This document shows, piece after piece, positions 45,700 to 57,689 of a stretch of 64,000 bases of DNA. Source of the DNA: Gigantopelta aegis (Eukaryota > Mollusca > Gastropoda > Neomphalida > Peltospiridae). A program made the position numbers and the translations under genes. The stretch is taken from positions 2,419,920-2,483,919 of the forward strand of contig NC_054703.1 of assembly GCF_016097555.1 (NCBI RefSeq). The letters run 5' to 3'. How positions within the stretch are numbered: position 1 is the stretch's first letter; each line of letters starts with the position of its first letter. The notes under the pieces are model-generated. The model was not told the origin of the DNA. It searched no databases and saw only the letters and a list, made by a program, of their open reading frames with translations.

Positions 45700-46470
45700 T
45701 TAGACACCAAATTTAGAGCGGGCAGTCAAAACCAAAAAAAGGTTTACAATTATTTTTAGCCCTGAGTGGGAGGGAAAAGGAGGTTGGTTGGAGGTTAAGC
45801 CAAAGCCACAGGAGACCTTGCATTTAGTAGGTTCTATAGAAAAAAGACAGAGGGGTACCAGTCGTATTGGTAACTTCGGCGTGACTGAGGGAGGGAAGGT
45901 AAGCGAGAAAGAGGGTCGGAGGGGGCAAGTCCCCGGACAAACCTAAACACACCCTACGGCCGAAACCGCCTACGCCTAAACGCCCTAACCCTGTATTTCC
46001 GGTGGAATACCCCATCCACTCACCACCAAACCCCCCCCCCCCCCCCCCCATCCAGCCGTCGTGCCCTCCAGTTCCAGCACCCCTCAAGGTTAAAGAAAAT
46101 CCAGCGTTGGCATCCCTAGGAGAGGGATACAGGTAGATTCATAAATAATTTCCAACGCTGAGGGCAGAAAAGTGTAGTTTAGTTGTTGATTTTAGACTTT
46201 TGCGTCTGGCAAGTCGCGGCGGTGAAACGCATTCTGTAGATCTGGAAGAACCGAGGCGCCTCTCTGTCAACCAAGAGAACAAAAACGTTACGTCATTCAA
46301 CATACGCTGTCACCACTTTAATGTATAAAACATGACGACTGGGAGGAGGTATGAAAGAACCAAGTCTCAGTCGCCGATTTAGGAGCAGTATCCCGCCCTA
46401 TTAAATTCTTTATTTTTTATTAAATCAATACATAATTAAAAACTGGATAAAATATAGCAACACATTAAAA
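45700..46470. other. no gene seen
   Basis: GC-richer sequence with a poly-C run at 46028-46048 and two occurrences of a ccagcgttgg/ccaacgctg inverted pair at 46100-46165. No reading frame has recognisable content. Confidence 0.4.
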
Positions 46471-46541
46471 CGAGCATGCCAGTAAACCTAAATAAATTTT
46501 TAAAACCGAAAACACCAAACTATAAATTTACAAAAAATAAG

Positions 46542-46544
<3 letters not shown>

Positions 46545-46634
<90 letters not shown>
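46545..46634. repeat. poly-A followed by (TA)n
   Basis: About 28 A, then about 32 TA units. Confidence 0.95.
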
Positions 46635-46637
<3 letters not shown>

Positions 46638-47344
46638 GGCCAAGCCGGCGAAGGGGGAGTGCATTACTGGCAGATAACAAACCCCTCCCTTCTACAAACC
46701 TGAAGCTGATCCTATCACTCAATACACAACATCACATAACATCACAATAAAAATAGAAATATATAGATATAATTTTATTTACAAATTATTTAATTTAAAA
46801 AGTTTAAAAATACCGGAAGAAGAGTTAAAATTAGAGAGGAAAACCGACAAGGCGCGACGGAAAACCACGGACGACGGCAGATATTCGTTAAAATCCGGTA
46901 GTGAATTGATAGTTAAGTAAAAATGATAACATTAAAAGCCTATTTCAGTTATTACTATATCACAGAGAAAAGATATTAATAATTATAAGCCAGATAAAGA
47001 TATAACCAAGGTGAAAGAGATTTAAATATTAATTTTAGATTGCAAAACAAAGGCTATCAACAACTTGTCTAATACACTTTTATGTTGTTTTGAAGGATTT
47101 AATCAATTATAAGCATTAAAAATAATATTATTATTACTAAAATAGTTTTCCAGTTTCAGTCTAATTCGTTTTTACTTAGTGCATTCGACCAAAAAGTGAT
47201 TAACATTATCAAGTTTATTACACACTAAGCAACTGGGTGTATTAGATTTCCTGACTTTAAATTTTGTATCATTTAAACCAAAAGATACACCCATTCTAAG
47301 CCTAGCAATAATTTTGGTGGCTTTAATATTAAAAGAAACTGGAC

Positions 47345-48105
47345 CAGGTGTTGTAACCTCTGGTTTGATATGGGAGTGCCACACTTTGGTGTTGTGGTTC
47401 CATTCGGTTTGCCCAGGTGTTGTAACCTCTGGTTTGATATGGGAGTGCCACACTTTGGTGTTGTGGTTCCATTCGGTTTTCCCAGGTGTTGTAACCTCTG
47501 GTTTGATATGGGAGTGCCACACTCTGGTGTTGTGGTTCCATTCGGTTTGCCCACGTGTTGTAACCACTGGTTTGATATGGGAGTGCCACACTCTGCTGTT
47601 GTGGTTCCATTCGGTTTGCCCACGTGTTGTAACCTCTGGTTTGATATGGGAGTGCCACACTCTGGTGTTGTGGTTCCATTCGGTTTGCCCAGGTGTTGTA
47701 ACCTCTGGTTTGATATGGGAGTGCCACACTCTGCTGTTGTGGTTCCATTCGGTTTGCCCAGGTGTTGTAACCTCTGGTTTGATATGGGAGTGCCACACTC
47801 TGGTGTTGTGGTTCCATTCGGTTTGCCCAGGTGTTGTAACCTCTGGTTTGATATGGGAGTGCCACACTTTGGTGTTGTGGTTCCATTCGGTTTGCCCAGG
47901 TGTTGTAACCTCTGGCTTGATATGGGAGTGCCACACTTTGGTGTTGTGGTTCCATTCGGTTTGCCCAGGTGTTGTAACCTCTGGTTTGATATGGGAGTGC
48001 CACACTTTGGTGTTGTGGTTCCATTCGGTTTGCCCAGGTGTTGTAACCTCTGGTTTGATATGGGAGTGCCACACTTTGGTGTTGTGGTTCCATTCGGTTT
48101 GCCAC
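47345..48105. repeat. 69-bp tandem repeat, 11 copies, inside the LINE
   Basis: Each unit codes, on the LINE strand, for a 23-residue block (EWNHNTKVWHSHIKPEVTTP core) between RNase H and the zinc knuckle. Units differ by a few substitutions (Thr/Ser, Pro/Arg). Because 69 is divisible by three, all frames on both strands stay open and generate spurious long ORFs. Confidence 0.95.
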
Positions 48106-50402
48106 AACTTACCTAAGTGGGGCTCTGCCATAGAACAAATGTCACTAAAATTATAATCAATGGTGACACCAACTTTTGTGTCCACCAGACATTTCTTGGC
48201 GTTAGCATCGGCCAATTCGTTACCCTCGATACCAACATGAGCAGGGACCCACTCGAGGACAACAGAGACTTGTTTGACGACTAATTTGTTATAAAAATTT
48301 ATATACCTTTTTAATGATTTCAGGTCTCACGCTAACGGATCCAGAGATAGCCTGTAAGGCGCTAAGACTGTCGGAGAAAATGACATAATTTAAAGGGCTG
48401 TGATTTTTGTGATAATTTTCTATCCACATCAACGCATACAGGATGGCCATTAATTCAGAAGTATAAACCGAAATATGATTAGTAAACCTAGCCCTAACGG
48501 CAATTGGTTTAGTTTGAATGTCAGAATTTTTAATAATAAAGGTCATTTCTGTTCTGCCAGTGGTTGGATCCTTTGAATCGTCCGTGAACACTTGGATCAC
48601 GTCGGGATAAAAATCTTCAACCACTGTACGAAATAAAATATTTTTATGATTAAAATTATCAACTTTTAAAATTTCGTTGCGGATGTGGTAATTGACAATG
48701 GGAGTGCCGATCTGCCAATATTGGCTCTACTAACTGGCAGGCCGGCAATGCCAAAGTCAATTGCAAATTTATTTCAATAAGAAATTATGGATATGTGATT
48801 ATCTCTAACAGTATCTAGCTGAACTGGATTAATACAGTTTATAGGATAGTCAGGCACCAGATTTTTAGTTTTACTGAGATATTTAATACCTTGCCTGATT
48901 CTCCTAAGAGCAAGGGGGAGGACTCCTAATTCAGCCAGGACACTATCATATGGAGTATAGACAGTTCCCCCAATTATAATCAAGTTTCCTTAGCTGATTA
49001 CCAGTGGCACATCCAAAGGCAAGGGCCCCCATATTGGAATCTGGACACTATGAAGGCTTCAAAGATCATAAGTAAGGTTTTTCTATCAGAGCCCCATGAT
49101 GTGCCTGATAACACTCGGATTAAATTAATATAAAAGATACTATTATCAGTCACTTTAGCTATGTGTTCCCCAAAACTGATGGCATTGTCGAAGATCACAC
49201 CCAGAATTTTGACTGACTGCACCTGGCTGATTATCGCATCTTTAAGCTTTAATTTTAAATCAAAAATACTTTTAAACTTTCTAGAGTTTTGAAAAATAAT
49301 ATATTTTGTTTTAGCTTTGGAAATGGTAACACCACAGGCCCTCGGCCCATCTATTTAAATTATTTACATCCAACTGGAGGTCTTTTTTGAATGTCCTCAT
49401 ATGAATGTCCAACTCTCCAGAAGGTCGTATCGTCAGAAAAACCCCGATACTTAAATTAGTTTTTGTATTTTTGTTTGTAGTGATAAGCACCGTAGAAAAA
49501 AAATCATGAATAAATATAGAAAAAAAAGAGTAGGTGCTATCACGGAGCCCTGTGGTATGCCATTCTCCAAAATAAAAATAGGGGACAAATTACCATTTAA
49601 ATTGACAGCAAATGTTCTATTATCCAAAAACTGATTAATAAAAGCGAACATTGCTCCTTTAATCCCAATTTGGTAAACTTTAATTAACAATCCGCGTCTC
49701 CAGACCTTGTCGTACGCCTTTTCAATGTCCACAAATACCCTCGCCGCCTTGTGTCCATTCTTAAAAGCTAACTTAATTTTGGATTGAAGATGTACAAGGT
49801 GGTCAGTAGTAGAGTGGTATTTACTAAAACTACTCTGGTAGATAGACAACAAACTGTTTCTCTCCAGAAAGTGGATAAGGCGATTGTTTACCATGCACTC
49901 CATGGTCTTGCAGACGCTAGATGTCAAGGATATTGGTCTATAATTTGCTGGATCACAGGGGTCCTTACCCGCCTTGGGGAGGGTAAAAACCTCCGCATGT
50001 TTTCAACTACGGGGGAGGCTCCCCTCGGCCCAAACCCAGTTAAAATGTTCCAGGAAGAGCTCAAGGGTTTTGGTAGGCATATTTTAAAAATATATAACTA
50101 AATTTATCTGGGCCAGGAGCCGAGCCTTTCCTTCAACCAAAAGCATTGAGCAGTTCCTGAAATTTAAAGGGTGCATTATAAGGCGAGTCATCCTTCTGAG
50201 TTTTATGTACCTGGGGAATTGGACTACTTTTTTCAATTTTGATTTTTCTAATTTGAAAATCTTTAGAGTAATTAGTGGTAGCCGAATTATTTCTAAAAGT
50301 TGCTTCAAGTACATTAACTTTATCTATATCAGTTTTATATAATTTACTATTTTTTAATATAATTTTGTTTGTAGTTGCTTTCCCTTGAACTCTTTTGATC
50401 CT

Positions 50403-50773
50403 ACCGGCCTCGGTGGCGTCGTGGTTACGCCATCGGTCTACAGGTTAAGGCATGGGATTTTTAATCCAGATACCGATTCCAAACCCTGAGTGAGTCTCCG
50501 CCAGGCTCAATGGGTAGGTGTACACCACTTGCACCGACCAGTGATCCATAACTGGTTCAACAAAGGCCATGGTTTGTGCTATCCTGCCTGTGGGAAGAGC
50601 AAATAAAAGATCCCTTGCTGCCTGTCGTAAAAGAGTAGCCTATGTGGCGACAGCGTGTTTCCTCTAAAAAAAAAACAGTGTCAGAATGATCATATGTTTG
50701 ACGTCCAATAGTCGATGATAAGATAAAAAATCAATGTGCTCTAGTGGCGTCGTTAAATAAAACAAACGTTTTA
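50403..50773 (+). mobile_element. SINE, head B with tail 3, inserted in the LINE
   Basis: Head B with an internal deletion, core and tail 3. The 11-bp duplication cttttgatcct lies at 50392-50402 and 50774-50784. Confidence 0.9.
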
Positions 50774-51807
50774 CTTTTGATCCTCGACCATACCTATTTA
50801 GCTTTAGAATTCTTGTTTAGGGAACAACAGAACTGATACCATGAGGCAGATTTGGCTTTAGTAATACTCATTTTTAACTTATAACGGCTGTCTTTATAAT
50901 TATCAATATTAACTTTAGTATTTGATTTCTGTAATAACTTTCTACATCTGTTTCTAATTCTTTTGAGTTTGGTGTGTTCCTCAGACCACCAAGGGACCGA
51001 TTTCCTTTTTCCCAACCCAGAACAACAGTATTATTTGCTATGTCGATTATGGCACCTACTAGGTTATCATTAAACCGGTCGGTGTCACTATCGCGGAATA
51101 AATTATGATCTAATTCACCACACAGTTGACTTAACTTTGGCCAGTTGGCTCTATTGAAGTTCCATTTGTATTCACATGTTATATTATTGACCACAATAGC
51201 CTATCCGACACATTATAAGAAGTGTTGATAGGGAGGTGGTCGCTGCCCAAGTTACCAAGCACTTTCCACTCGTATGTGGCAGCTAAATCACTAGATACTA
51301 CGGTTACATCCAAACAAGACCAAGTATTGTCGGCGTCTGATAGATACGTAACACTACCGTCATTAAGACAGGCTAAGTTTAAACTATCAATTAAATTTCC
51401 TATAATACGGCCTGTCATATTGGTAACCTTTGAACCCCATATAATATTTTTACTATTTAAATCACCTACTAAAAATAAATTTTCAACATGGTTACCAATA
51501 ATAGTCAAAAAATCATTTAAACTAATATGTTTACTAGTTATATTGTTTCATCCATTTTTTTTGAAACAGAAGTCAACACAGACAATAAAAGGGAGCGAAC
51601 TCTGTTTCAAGGGTAGATGGGTGGGGGGTCGATGGGGGTGGGGGTGGGGGGTGAAAACAGTTCCTGCTTTCTTACAGTGAAGATATTAGTAACACTTTCT
51701 ACAGTGACGATAACACATTTTAGAGTGAAATAGTGAAATTTTCACTGAGTGTCTGATAACACTTTTATGTTACTGATATTTTTAGATATTTCACTAAATG
51801 TTATATA

Positions 51808-53005
51808 CTCTGTCAAAAAAGAAACGCATAGGCGAAATATTCATGGAATTGTCTCTTTAATACAAAGAGGCTTAATTTCGTTATTTATGATCATAACACA
51901 GTCAAATTTGACATGAGTATGTGACAATGTTCTTGCTATGGATTGACGGCACGAGGGCGCTGAAATCAGTATCTTGTGTGGCCACCAGCAGCAGCAATCA
52001 CTGCGCAACACCTCCTTGGCATAGACTGAACGAGTCTCTGTATCCGGGCACGTGGAATCCTAGCCCATTCTCTCTGCAATGCAATGAGATGGCTCCTCAC
52101 ATCATGACACTCCCTCCACCGAATCTGTCAACTTGGGCGACGTAGTTGTTGGCAAAACGTTCATTACGGCGTATGTAAACACGTTGTCGTCCATCACGTC
52201 GCTGTAGAAGGAAACGTGACTCGTCGCTGAACCATACTTGCCGCCAGTTTCCCAAGTTCCACCCCTGTACATTCGTGCACCAGCGAACTCGTAAATGTCG
52301 GTGTTGACGTCGCAGGACGGGGCCAACATACGGTCTTCTAGCCCGTAAACCAGCTTCTCGAAGTCGGTTCCGAATGATTTGTGCAGACACCCTTCTCAAA
52401 CCAGGTATGCGTCCAGCAGTGTTCGTTGCTGTGGCAGTTCGGTGACGCAAGTGCAGAACACGGATGTAGCGATCTTGTGCTGCAGTTGTTATGCGAGGTC
52501 TTCCACTTTTGGGCAGTCTTCAGCTGATTGAAACTGCTGGTACCTGTCCCAGAGACGTGAAATGGTGCTCTGATGGGCGTTCATAAGGCGTGCGACTGCT
52601 GACTGCGATTCACCTAACTGGATGCGGTCTATTGCAATGTTTGGATTCGGCAGGCTTAGTCTTGGCATCTTGTAGCTCGTCTACGTCGAAATGGAAATGA
52701 GGCATCATTGCGAGCATTGCAGCTTTAACTACGCATCTCTACCCCAATCTTTCCCCTGAGTTTCACGTACATTCGCAAAAATCTGACCATTACACGCCGA
52801 TTTCCTGCAATTGTCGCACAACGTGCCACAACGTGCGTTAAGTTTGTTTTAGGGTGCATTGGGTCATGCTGTCCCATTCTAGGAACATTAACAAACATGG
52901 TCATTCAGCAACATTGTACAAAAAACGCAAAACAACAACGATATTTTGTAAAATCAAACACTTTTCTTCTTTCCCTATCACCTATGCGTTTCTTTTTTGA
53001 CAGAG
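51808..53005 (-). mobile_element. Tc1-like element, internally deleted
   Basis: Inverted ends ctctgtcaaaaaagaaacgc and complement, flanked by TA. It is 1198 bp, about 400 bp short of a full Tc1. It is a different subfamily from the element at 38835. Confidence 0.9.
51966..52668 (-). pseudogene. Tc1 transposase lacking its catalytic centre
   Basis: The N-terminus MPRLSLPNPNIAIDRIQLGE, then VARLMNAHQSTISRLWDRYQ, is a helix-turn-helix. Frameshifts follow, then FSDESRFLLQRRDGRQRVYI and FGGGSVMMW. At about 52097 the sequence jumps to the C-terminal REWARIPRARIQRLVQSMPR and ends GGHTRY. The second Asp and the Glu of the DDE triad are deleted. Confidence 0.85.
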
Positions 53006-53162
53006 TATATAATAATAACAGCTTTCTCCGATCATAAATGTCCAATCTAATCTGACAGTTTAATCAGACCTTTATCTGTGAAAGTTTTTAGGACCGTCCT
53101 GAGAATCCACTGCTGGTCTTCACTTGTGGACAACGCTACTATCGCCTGTATTCGTGTGATAT

Positions 53163-53277
53163 CCGTGGGCGGGATTTAGCTCGCTCGAGGTGTCTGGGGT
53201 CGCAGGATCGCAGCACCTCAGTGGACCCATTCAACTGATCCCTTGTTGATGATGGACACATGTAGCGGGTTTCCTCT
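53163..53277 (+). mobile_element. SINE, head D fragment
   Basis: A different tRNA-like head (gggcgggatttagctcg...gtcgcaggatcg) is joined to a short core piece (tagcgggtttcctctgatg). Confidence 0.6.
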
Positions 53278-53279
53278 GA

Positions 53280-53525
53280 TGAAGGAAGGAAAGGTTTTAT
53301 TTAACGACGCACTCAACACATTTTATTTACGGTTATATGGCGTCAGACAAATGGTTAAGGACCACACAGATATTGAGGGAGGAAACCCGCTGTTGCCACT
53401 TCATGGGCTACTCTTTTTTCGATTAGCAGCAAGGCATCTTTCATATGCACCATCCAACAAACAGGATAGCACATACCACGGTCTTTGATGTACCAGTCGT
53501 GGTGCACTGGCTGGAACGAGTAATT
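53280..53525 (-). mobile_element. SINE, core plus tail 1
   Basis: (gaag)n, ttttatttaacgacgcactc, core, to ggctggaacgag in reverse. It appears inserted in the head D element, whose tail resumes at 53526 (ttcctctgatgacta...gtgctctagtggtggtg). Confidence 0.75.
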
Positions 53526-53629
53526 CCTCTGATGACTACGAGTCAGATGTTTGCCATCCAGCAGCCGATGATTAATTAATCAATGTGCTCTAGTGGTGGT
53601 GTTAAACAAAACAAACGCTCCATGTGGTA

Positions 53630-53805
53630 CCCGGGGGCGGGATTTAGTTCAGTCGGCTGAGCGTTCACGCGAGGTCCTTAGGTCGCAGGATCGAACCACG
53701 TCGGTTCCCATTCAACTGATTGGGGTTTTTTTCTTCTTGTTCCAACGAGTCCACCACGACTGGTCAAGGACCGTGGTATGTGCTTTCCTATCTGTGGGAA
53801 ATGTT
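53630..53805 (+). mobile_element. SINE, head D
   Basis: The string gggcgggatttagttcagtc gives the A box and gtcgcaggatcgaaccacg the B box. The core follows (ccaccacgactggtcaagga, gtgctttcctatctgtggg). Confidence 0.65.
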
Positions 53806-54035
53806 AAAGTTTGTTTTGTTTAACGACACCACTAGAGCACATTGATTAATTAATCATCGGCTATTGGGTGTCAAACATTTGGAAATTCTGACACTTGTCA
53901 TCAGAGGAAACCCGCTACATTTTTCCTAATGCAGCAAGGGATCTGTGATAAGCACTTTCTCACAGACAGGAAAGTCCATACCACGGCCTTTGACAAGTTG
54001 TGGTGCACTGGTTGGAATGAGAGAAAAAAAACCAA
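53806..54035 (-). mobile_element. SINE, core plus tail 2
   Basis: In reverse from gtttgttttgtttaacgaca to gcactggttggaatgag. It is followed by a head D-like reverse piece to about 54105. Confidence 0.7.
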
Positions 54036-54152
54036 TCAGATGAATGGATCCACCGAGGTGGTTCGATCCTGCTACGCAAGCACCTCAAGCGAACACTCAA
54101 CCGGTCTGTTGGAAAGTGCATATAAAAGATCCCTTGCTGCTAATGGAAAAAG

Positions 54153-54478
54153 GATGGGACGTAGCTCAATGGTAAAGCGTTTGTTTGATGCGCGGTCGGT
54201 CTGGGATCGATTCCCGTCGGTAGGCCCATTGGGCTATTTCTCGTTCCTGCCAGTGCACCACGACTGGCATATCAAAGGCCGTGGTATGTACTACCCTGTC
54301 TGTGGGATGGTGCATATAAAAGATGCCTTGCTGCTAATCGAAAAAAGTAGTTCATGAAGTGGCGACAGCGGGTTTCCTCTCTCAATATCTATGTGGTCCA
54401 TAACCATATGTCCGACGCCATATAACCGTAAATAAAATGTGTTGAGTGCGTCGTTAAATAAAACATTTCCTTCCTTCC
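54153..54478 (+). mobile_element. SINE, head A with tail 1, full length
   Basis: Head gggacgtagctcaatggtaa, B box, core, tail 1, ttccttcc end. The flanking ctaatggaaaaa (54140-54152) recurs after it as taatggaaaaacg, so it sits in the core of another SINE (left 54108-54152, right 54478-54520). Confidence 0.85.
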
Positions 54479-54578
54479 TAATGGAAAAACGTAGCGGGTT
54501 TCCTCTGATGACTACTTGAATTGAATTGAATCTAATTGAATTGGAGTTCAGCTATATGAACCACAGCCGTAACAGCCG

Positions 54579-55010
54579 CATCTTCATAAATCAAGGCTAA
54601 TATTCGTTCCTCGTATTCAGCCTTGATGCATGTAGTCAAGATTACTGATATCCACTACTAGCGCCCTCTAATGGAAGAAAATTTGTAACACCGATTATGT
54701 CCCTTACACGATGATATCGCTGACCAATCACAGCATCGGTAACATGTGACCAATCTTGAAAGCAATATCAAAAATTAACCGCCGAAACCTTTTTTTTAAC
54801 ATACCGTGACAAACACGACACGTTTCCACGGACGCTGACGCTGCCATCTTTGTTTACGATAACAAGGGAATCTATAAGGAGCGTTGCGATTCGTTGCAAT
54901 CAGATCTCATCGCATCCAATGAAATTTAAGCATTTTGTGGCACGATTTCTTGACGACATGTATCAAGGCTGAATACGAGGAACGAATATTAGCCTTGATT
55001 TATGAAGATG
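54579..55010. mobile_element. TIR element with 9-bp target duplication (MULE-like MITE), copy 2, inverted
   Basis: Same ends and interior as 31720-32104 in the opposite orientation, with a 45-bp extra block (about 54785-54830). Flanks taacagccg (54570-54578) and caacagccg (55011-55019) differ by one base. Confidence 0.85.
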
Positions 55011-55299
55011 CAACAGCCGAGGACTGCGTATATAAACTTAATGCAAAATGGTTATCATTATTAGTTAATCCCGTTGCTATAGAAATTAATCAACGTTCGG
55101 CCATACAGTGTTAAGATAACTATCATTATGTTAAACACTAGTAATTTAAAATGTACTAAGGCCTCAAACTTTCTTTTCATACAATCTAAAAGAAAACGCC
55201 CATACAATAAATAATATGGTGGTATATTTAGGACACACTGGTACACGTTTTTTTCTTACTTTTAAAGATACTGAACTTCGACTTATATCTCGAAATTTG

Positions 55300-55880
55300 G
55301 ACTTTTGTCGAATGCTTAACTTATTATTTTGAAATGTCGGCATAGTATCTCAAGATTTTAACTTACAATGCCAAGCTCTCGACCTGTTATTTTGACTATA
55401 TGACACTGACTTGTACGATTTGTACGCATTGACAAGAGATAAGAATAGCATTCGACAATATAATTGGAGAGCTCAAGATAATAGGTTCAGCCCTCAACAT
55501 CAATATAATAAGTCAAGATCTCAACATAAGGCCCACTTTCCATTAAGGTAATCTACGCGCGGAAACGTGCATTTTCATATCCACATTTTCGATATTTGAC
55601 GTCATCAAAGTACTTTTAAGCCGCAAGTAAACAACGATCGACCTTTTTTCTGCGCATGCTGAATGCACACTCGTCTTATTATCTCGAGCTCTCGACTTAT
55701 TATCTTGAGCGCATTACATTATCTCAAGTGCTCGACTTATCTCGAGTGCTCAACTTATATTATCTCGAGCGTTTGACTGAGTGCTAAACTTATTATGTTA
55801 AACTTTTGACTTATTATTATCTCTAGTGCTCGATTTGTTATCTCCAGCGCTCGACTTATTATCTTTAGCTCTCGACTTTT
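55300..55880. repeat. degenerate array of CTCGACTTATTATCTCGAG-like units
   Basis: About twenty loose copies of a 20-24 bp motif mixing gctcgacttattatct and ctcgag. The region 55510-55660 is unique between two parts of it. Confidence 0.6.
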
Positions 55881-56425
55881 GTATCAATACTGTACAACCA
55901 AAAAGAGATTTGCTAAAGAAAACGACATGAGTTGACAAGAGTTAAAGTTACAGCCTCTGGTTACCACATTATAACACCATGTACAAATATGAAATACAAG
56001 CTCAAATGCACTTATAAAAAACTCGTGTGTGTTCGCTATGAACGGAGATCGTGAAAAGCATACGCTCGATTCGTCGCATGTGCCGCCATTGCTCGGCAAA
56101 GCACAAACGACAGCCTGTTGTCTGTTTCAGTTAACACGTGCGTTTGCCGATTTGAAATTGTAGGGTTCGTCTCAAAAAATGAAAAGATAAATCTTGCGCT
56201 GTACGAAGAACGTTCGGTTGAGGATACGGTACTAGAGTCTTTCATTAAAACCGGTTTGATCTTGTTATCGTATTATCGACAGTCGTACCTTCCTAATAAA
56301 CAATGTGTCTGTCTGTCCAACATACAAGAGAACAATAGTACAAACCAATGACTTCTCGACGTGGACTTTGGTCGCTTTGCAACGGTGGCTTTAAAGTCCT
56401 CTGTCATAACATGACTTGTGACCTA

Positions 56426-56890
56426 GGCTAAACCTGCTAGTAGGTGGTCAGTTTGTGTTGTTTCGATCCAGTTTCTCACAACATCAAGAGCATGTAAAGT
56501 CTCCGCCGTAGTAGGTCGTTTCGGTTGGGCAGTGGTGTCATTATTATCAGTAGCATTATTGTCGTCGTCGTCGTTGGGTGTTCTTACACAGGTTATTGTG
56601 TCAATAATGTTGTCATCATCGGTCACGGTCTTACATGCGTTCAAATGGTCGTCCAGGCTGGCGTAAGTGGCAATTGGTATACACAGTCTGCTTAATGGGA
56701 TGTCGTCGTCTGAGTTGTCTACACTGTCTGGTTCTGGCTGGTCATCAGTTGTACCATACTATGCGTGTCGGAAACAGTTCTTAATTGTTTTTCGGCGTTA
56801 CATTTCCCCATGCCTGATTGATCATGCATAAAACATCGAGCACACTGCAGATATGCTTCTTTAATTTTGTCAGCATTTTTTTTTATCCAG
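56426..56890 (-). pseudogene. Tigger/pogo-like transposase, C-terminal fragment
   Basis: Minus-strand reading IKEAYLQ, TIKNCFRHA, a stop, EPDSVDNSDDDIPLSRLC, then acidic DDDDNNATDN and PTTAETLHALDVVRNWIE. NCFRHAGF-type and ALDVVRxxIE motifs near the end are typical of Tigger/Jerky-type DDE proteins. The catalytic part is absent here. Confidence 0.55.
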
Positions 56891-57244
56891 ATAGATACCG
56901 TGTTTGATAGAATAGAGAATTGGTTCGCAACTTCTGACTTTGATTTTATATTCTGCTCAACGGCACTAATTGCTTCGAATTTCGTTTCTATCGACCTAAC
57001 AATTAATTTTCGTTTGACACCTGTTGTTTCGTTTTTGTTTTTTGTTTTTTGGGAGGGGGGGGGGGGGGTTGGGGTTGGTGGTGATTTTTTGTATTTTGTA
57101 CTTTATTGCTTTGTTGTTTTTTAAATGCTAGATTCAACTTCAGAAAGGCCGGGTTCATCTACTGGCATATTTTACTGTTTAATAATGCTAAACTTTGCAC
57201 TGGTTTTATAAATGTGGAACGTTTTCTGTTATGTGTATCGATTC

Positions 57245-57246
<2 letters not shown>

Positions 57247-57280
<34 letters not shown>

Positions 57281-57312
57281 TTTATATATATATATATATA
57301 TATATATATTCT
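57247..57312. repeat. (TA)n microsatellite
   Basis: Two TA blocks are separated by ttcttta. A poly-G/T stretch lies at 57048-57085. Confidence 0.95.
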
Positions 57313-57689
57313 TTAATTCCTCTTAAAGAGAGTTACAAAATAGCATTAATAGTACAAGAAAATAGTTAAGACACGTTATTGAAAATCAGGTAAACGTCAG
57401 AAACAATTACCGGAATATGAGAAACAAGTTATATAACACACTCACACACGTACTCACAGACACACACTATACACATAGTAATATCTGCAGTATGCAAATA
57501 TTTAATTAGTTAGTAATGCTTTAAAATATATTTCACTTAACAAGTAGATGAAGTGAATAACAACCTCACTAGACAACCTCGTCAACATTAACTGGAGAAT
57601 TACAAGACAATAGCTGTACGATACATTTATCGTCAGAGAGATTATGCAATTCAGTGCTTAGCTCTATTGGACTAATATCAAAGAGAGAA

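Larger units (their letters stand above)
47172..51545 (-). pseudogene. Jockey-like LINE: endonuclease, reverse transcriptase, RNase H, degenerate
   Basis: Minus-strand order: an endonuclease part (LFLVGDLNSKNIIWGS, LGSDHLPI, 51540-51200), a linker (WWSEEHTKLKRIRNRC), reverse transcriptase (VFVDIEKAYDKVWRRGLL, NGIPQGSVIAPTLFFLYLF, a decayed FSDDTTF in place of the catalytic box, SVKILGVIFDNAISF), RNase H (VFTDDSK, SELMAIL, FSDSLSALQAI, WVPAHVGIEGNELADANA) and a C-terminal knuckle (CLVCNKLDNVNHFLVEC). Frames are broken in several places and the 5' end is missing. A SINE has inserted at 50403, and a 69-bp unit is amplified at the C-terminus. Confidence 0.85.
51655..53035. repeat. palindromic repeat copy split by a Tc1 derivative
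   Basis: 51660-51807 matches the intron-4 hairpin repeat at 21155-21330 up to ttcactaaatg. The Tc1 sits in the following TATA, and the host sequence resumes at 53006. Confidence 0.7.

Noticed and set aside
47314..48156. Plus-strand ORFs of about 250-280 residues with 23-residue repeats
   Set aside because: Antisense shadow of the 69-bp amplification in the minus-strand LINE.
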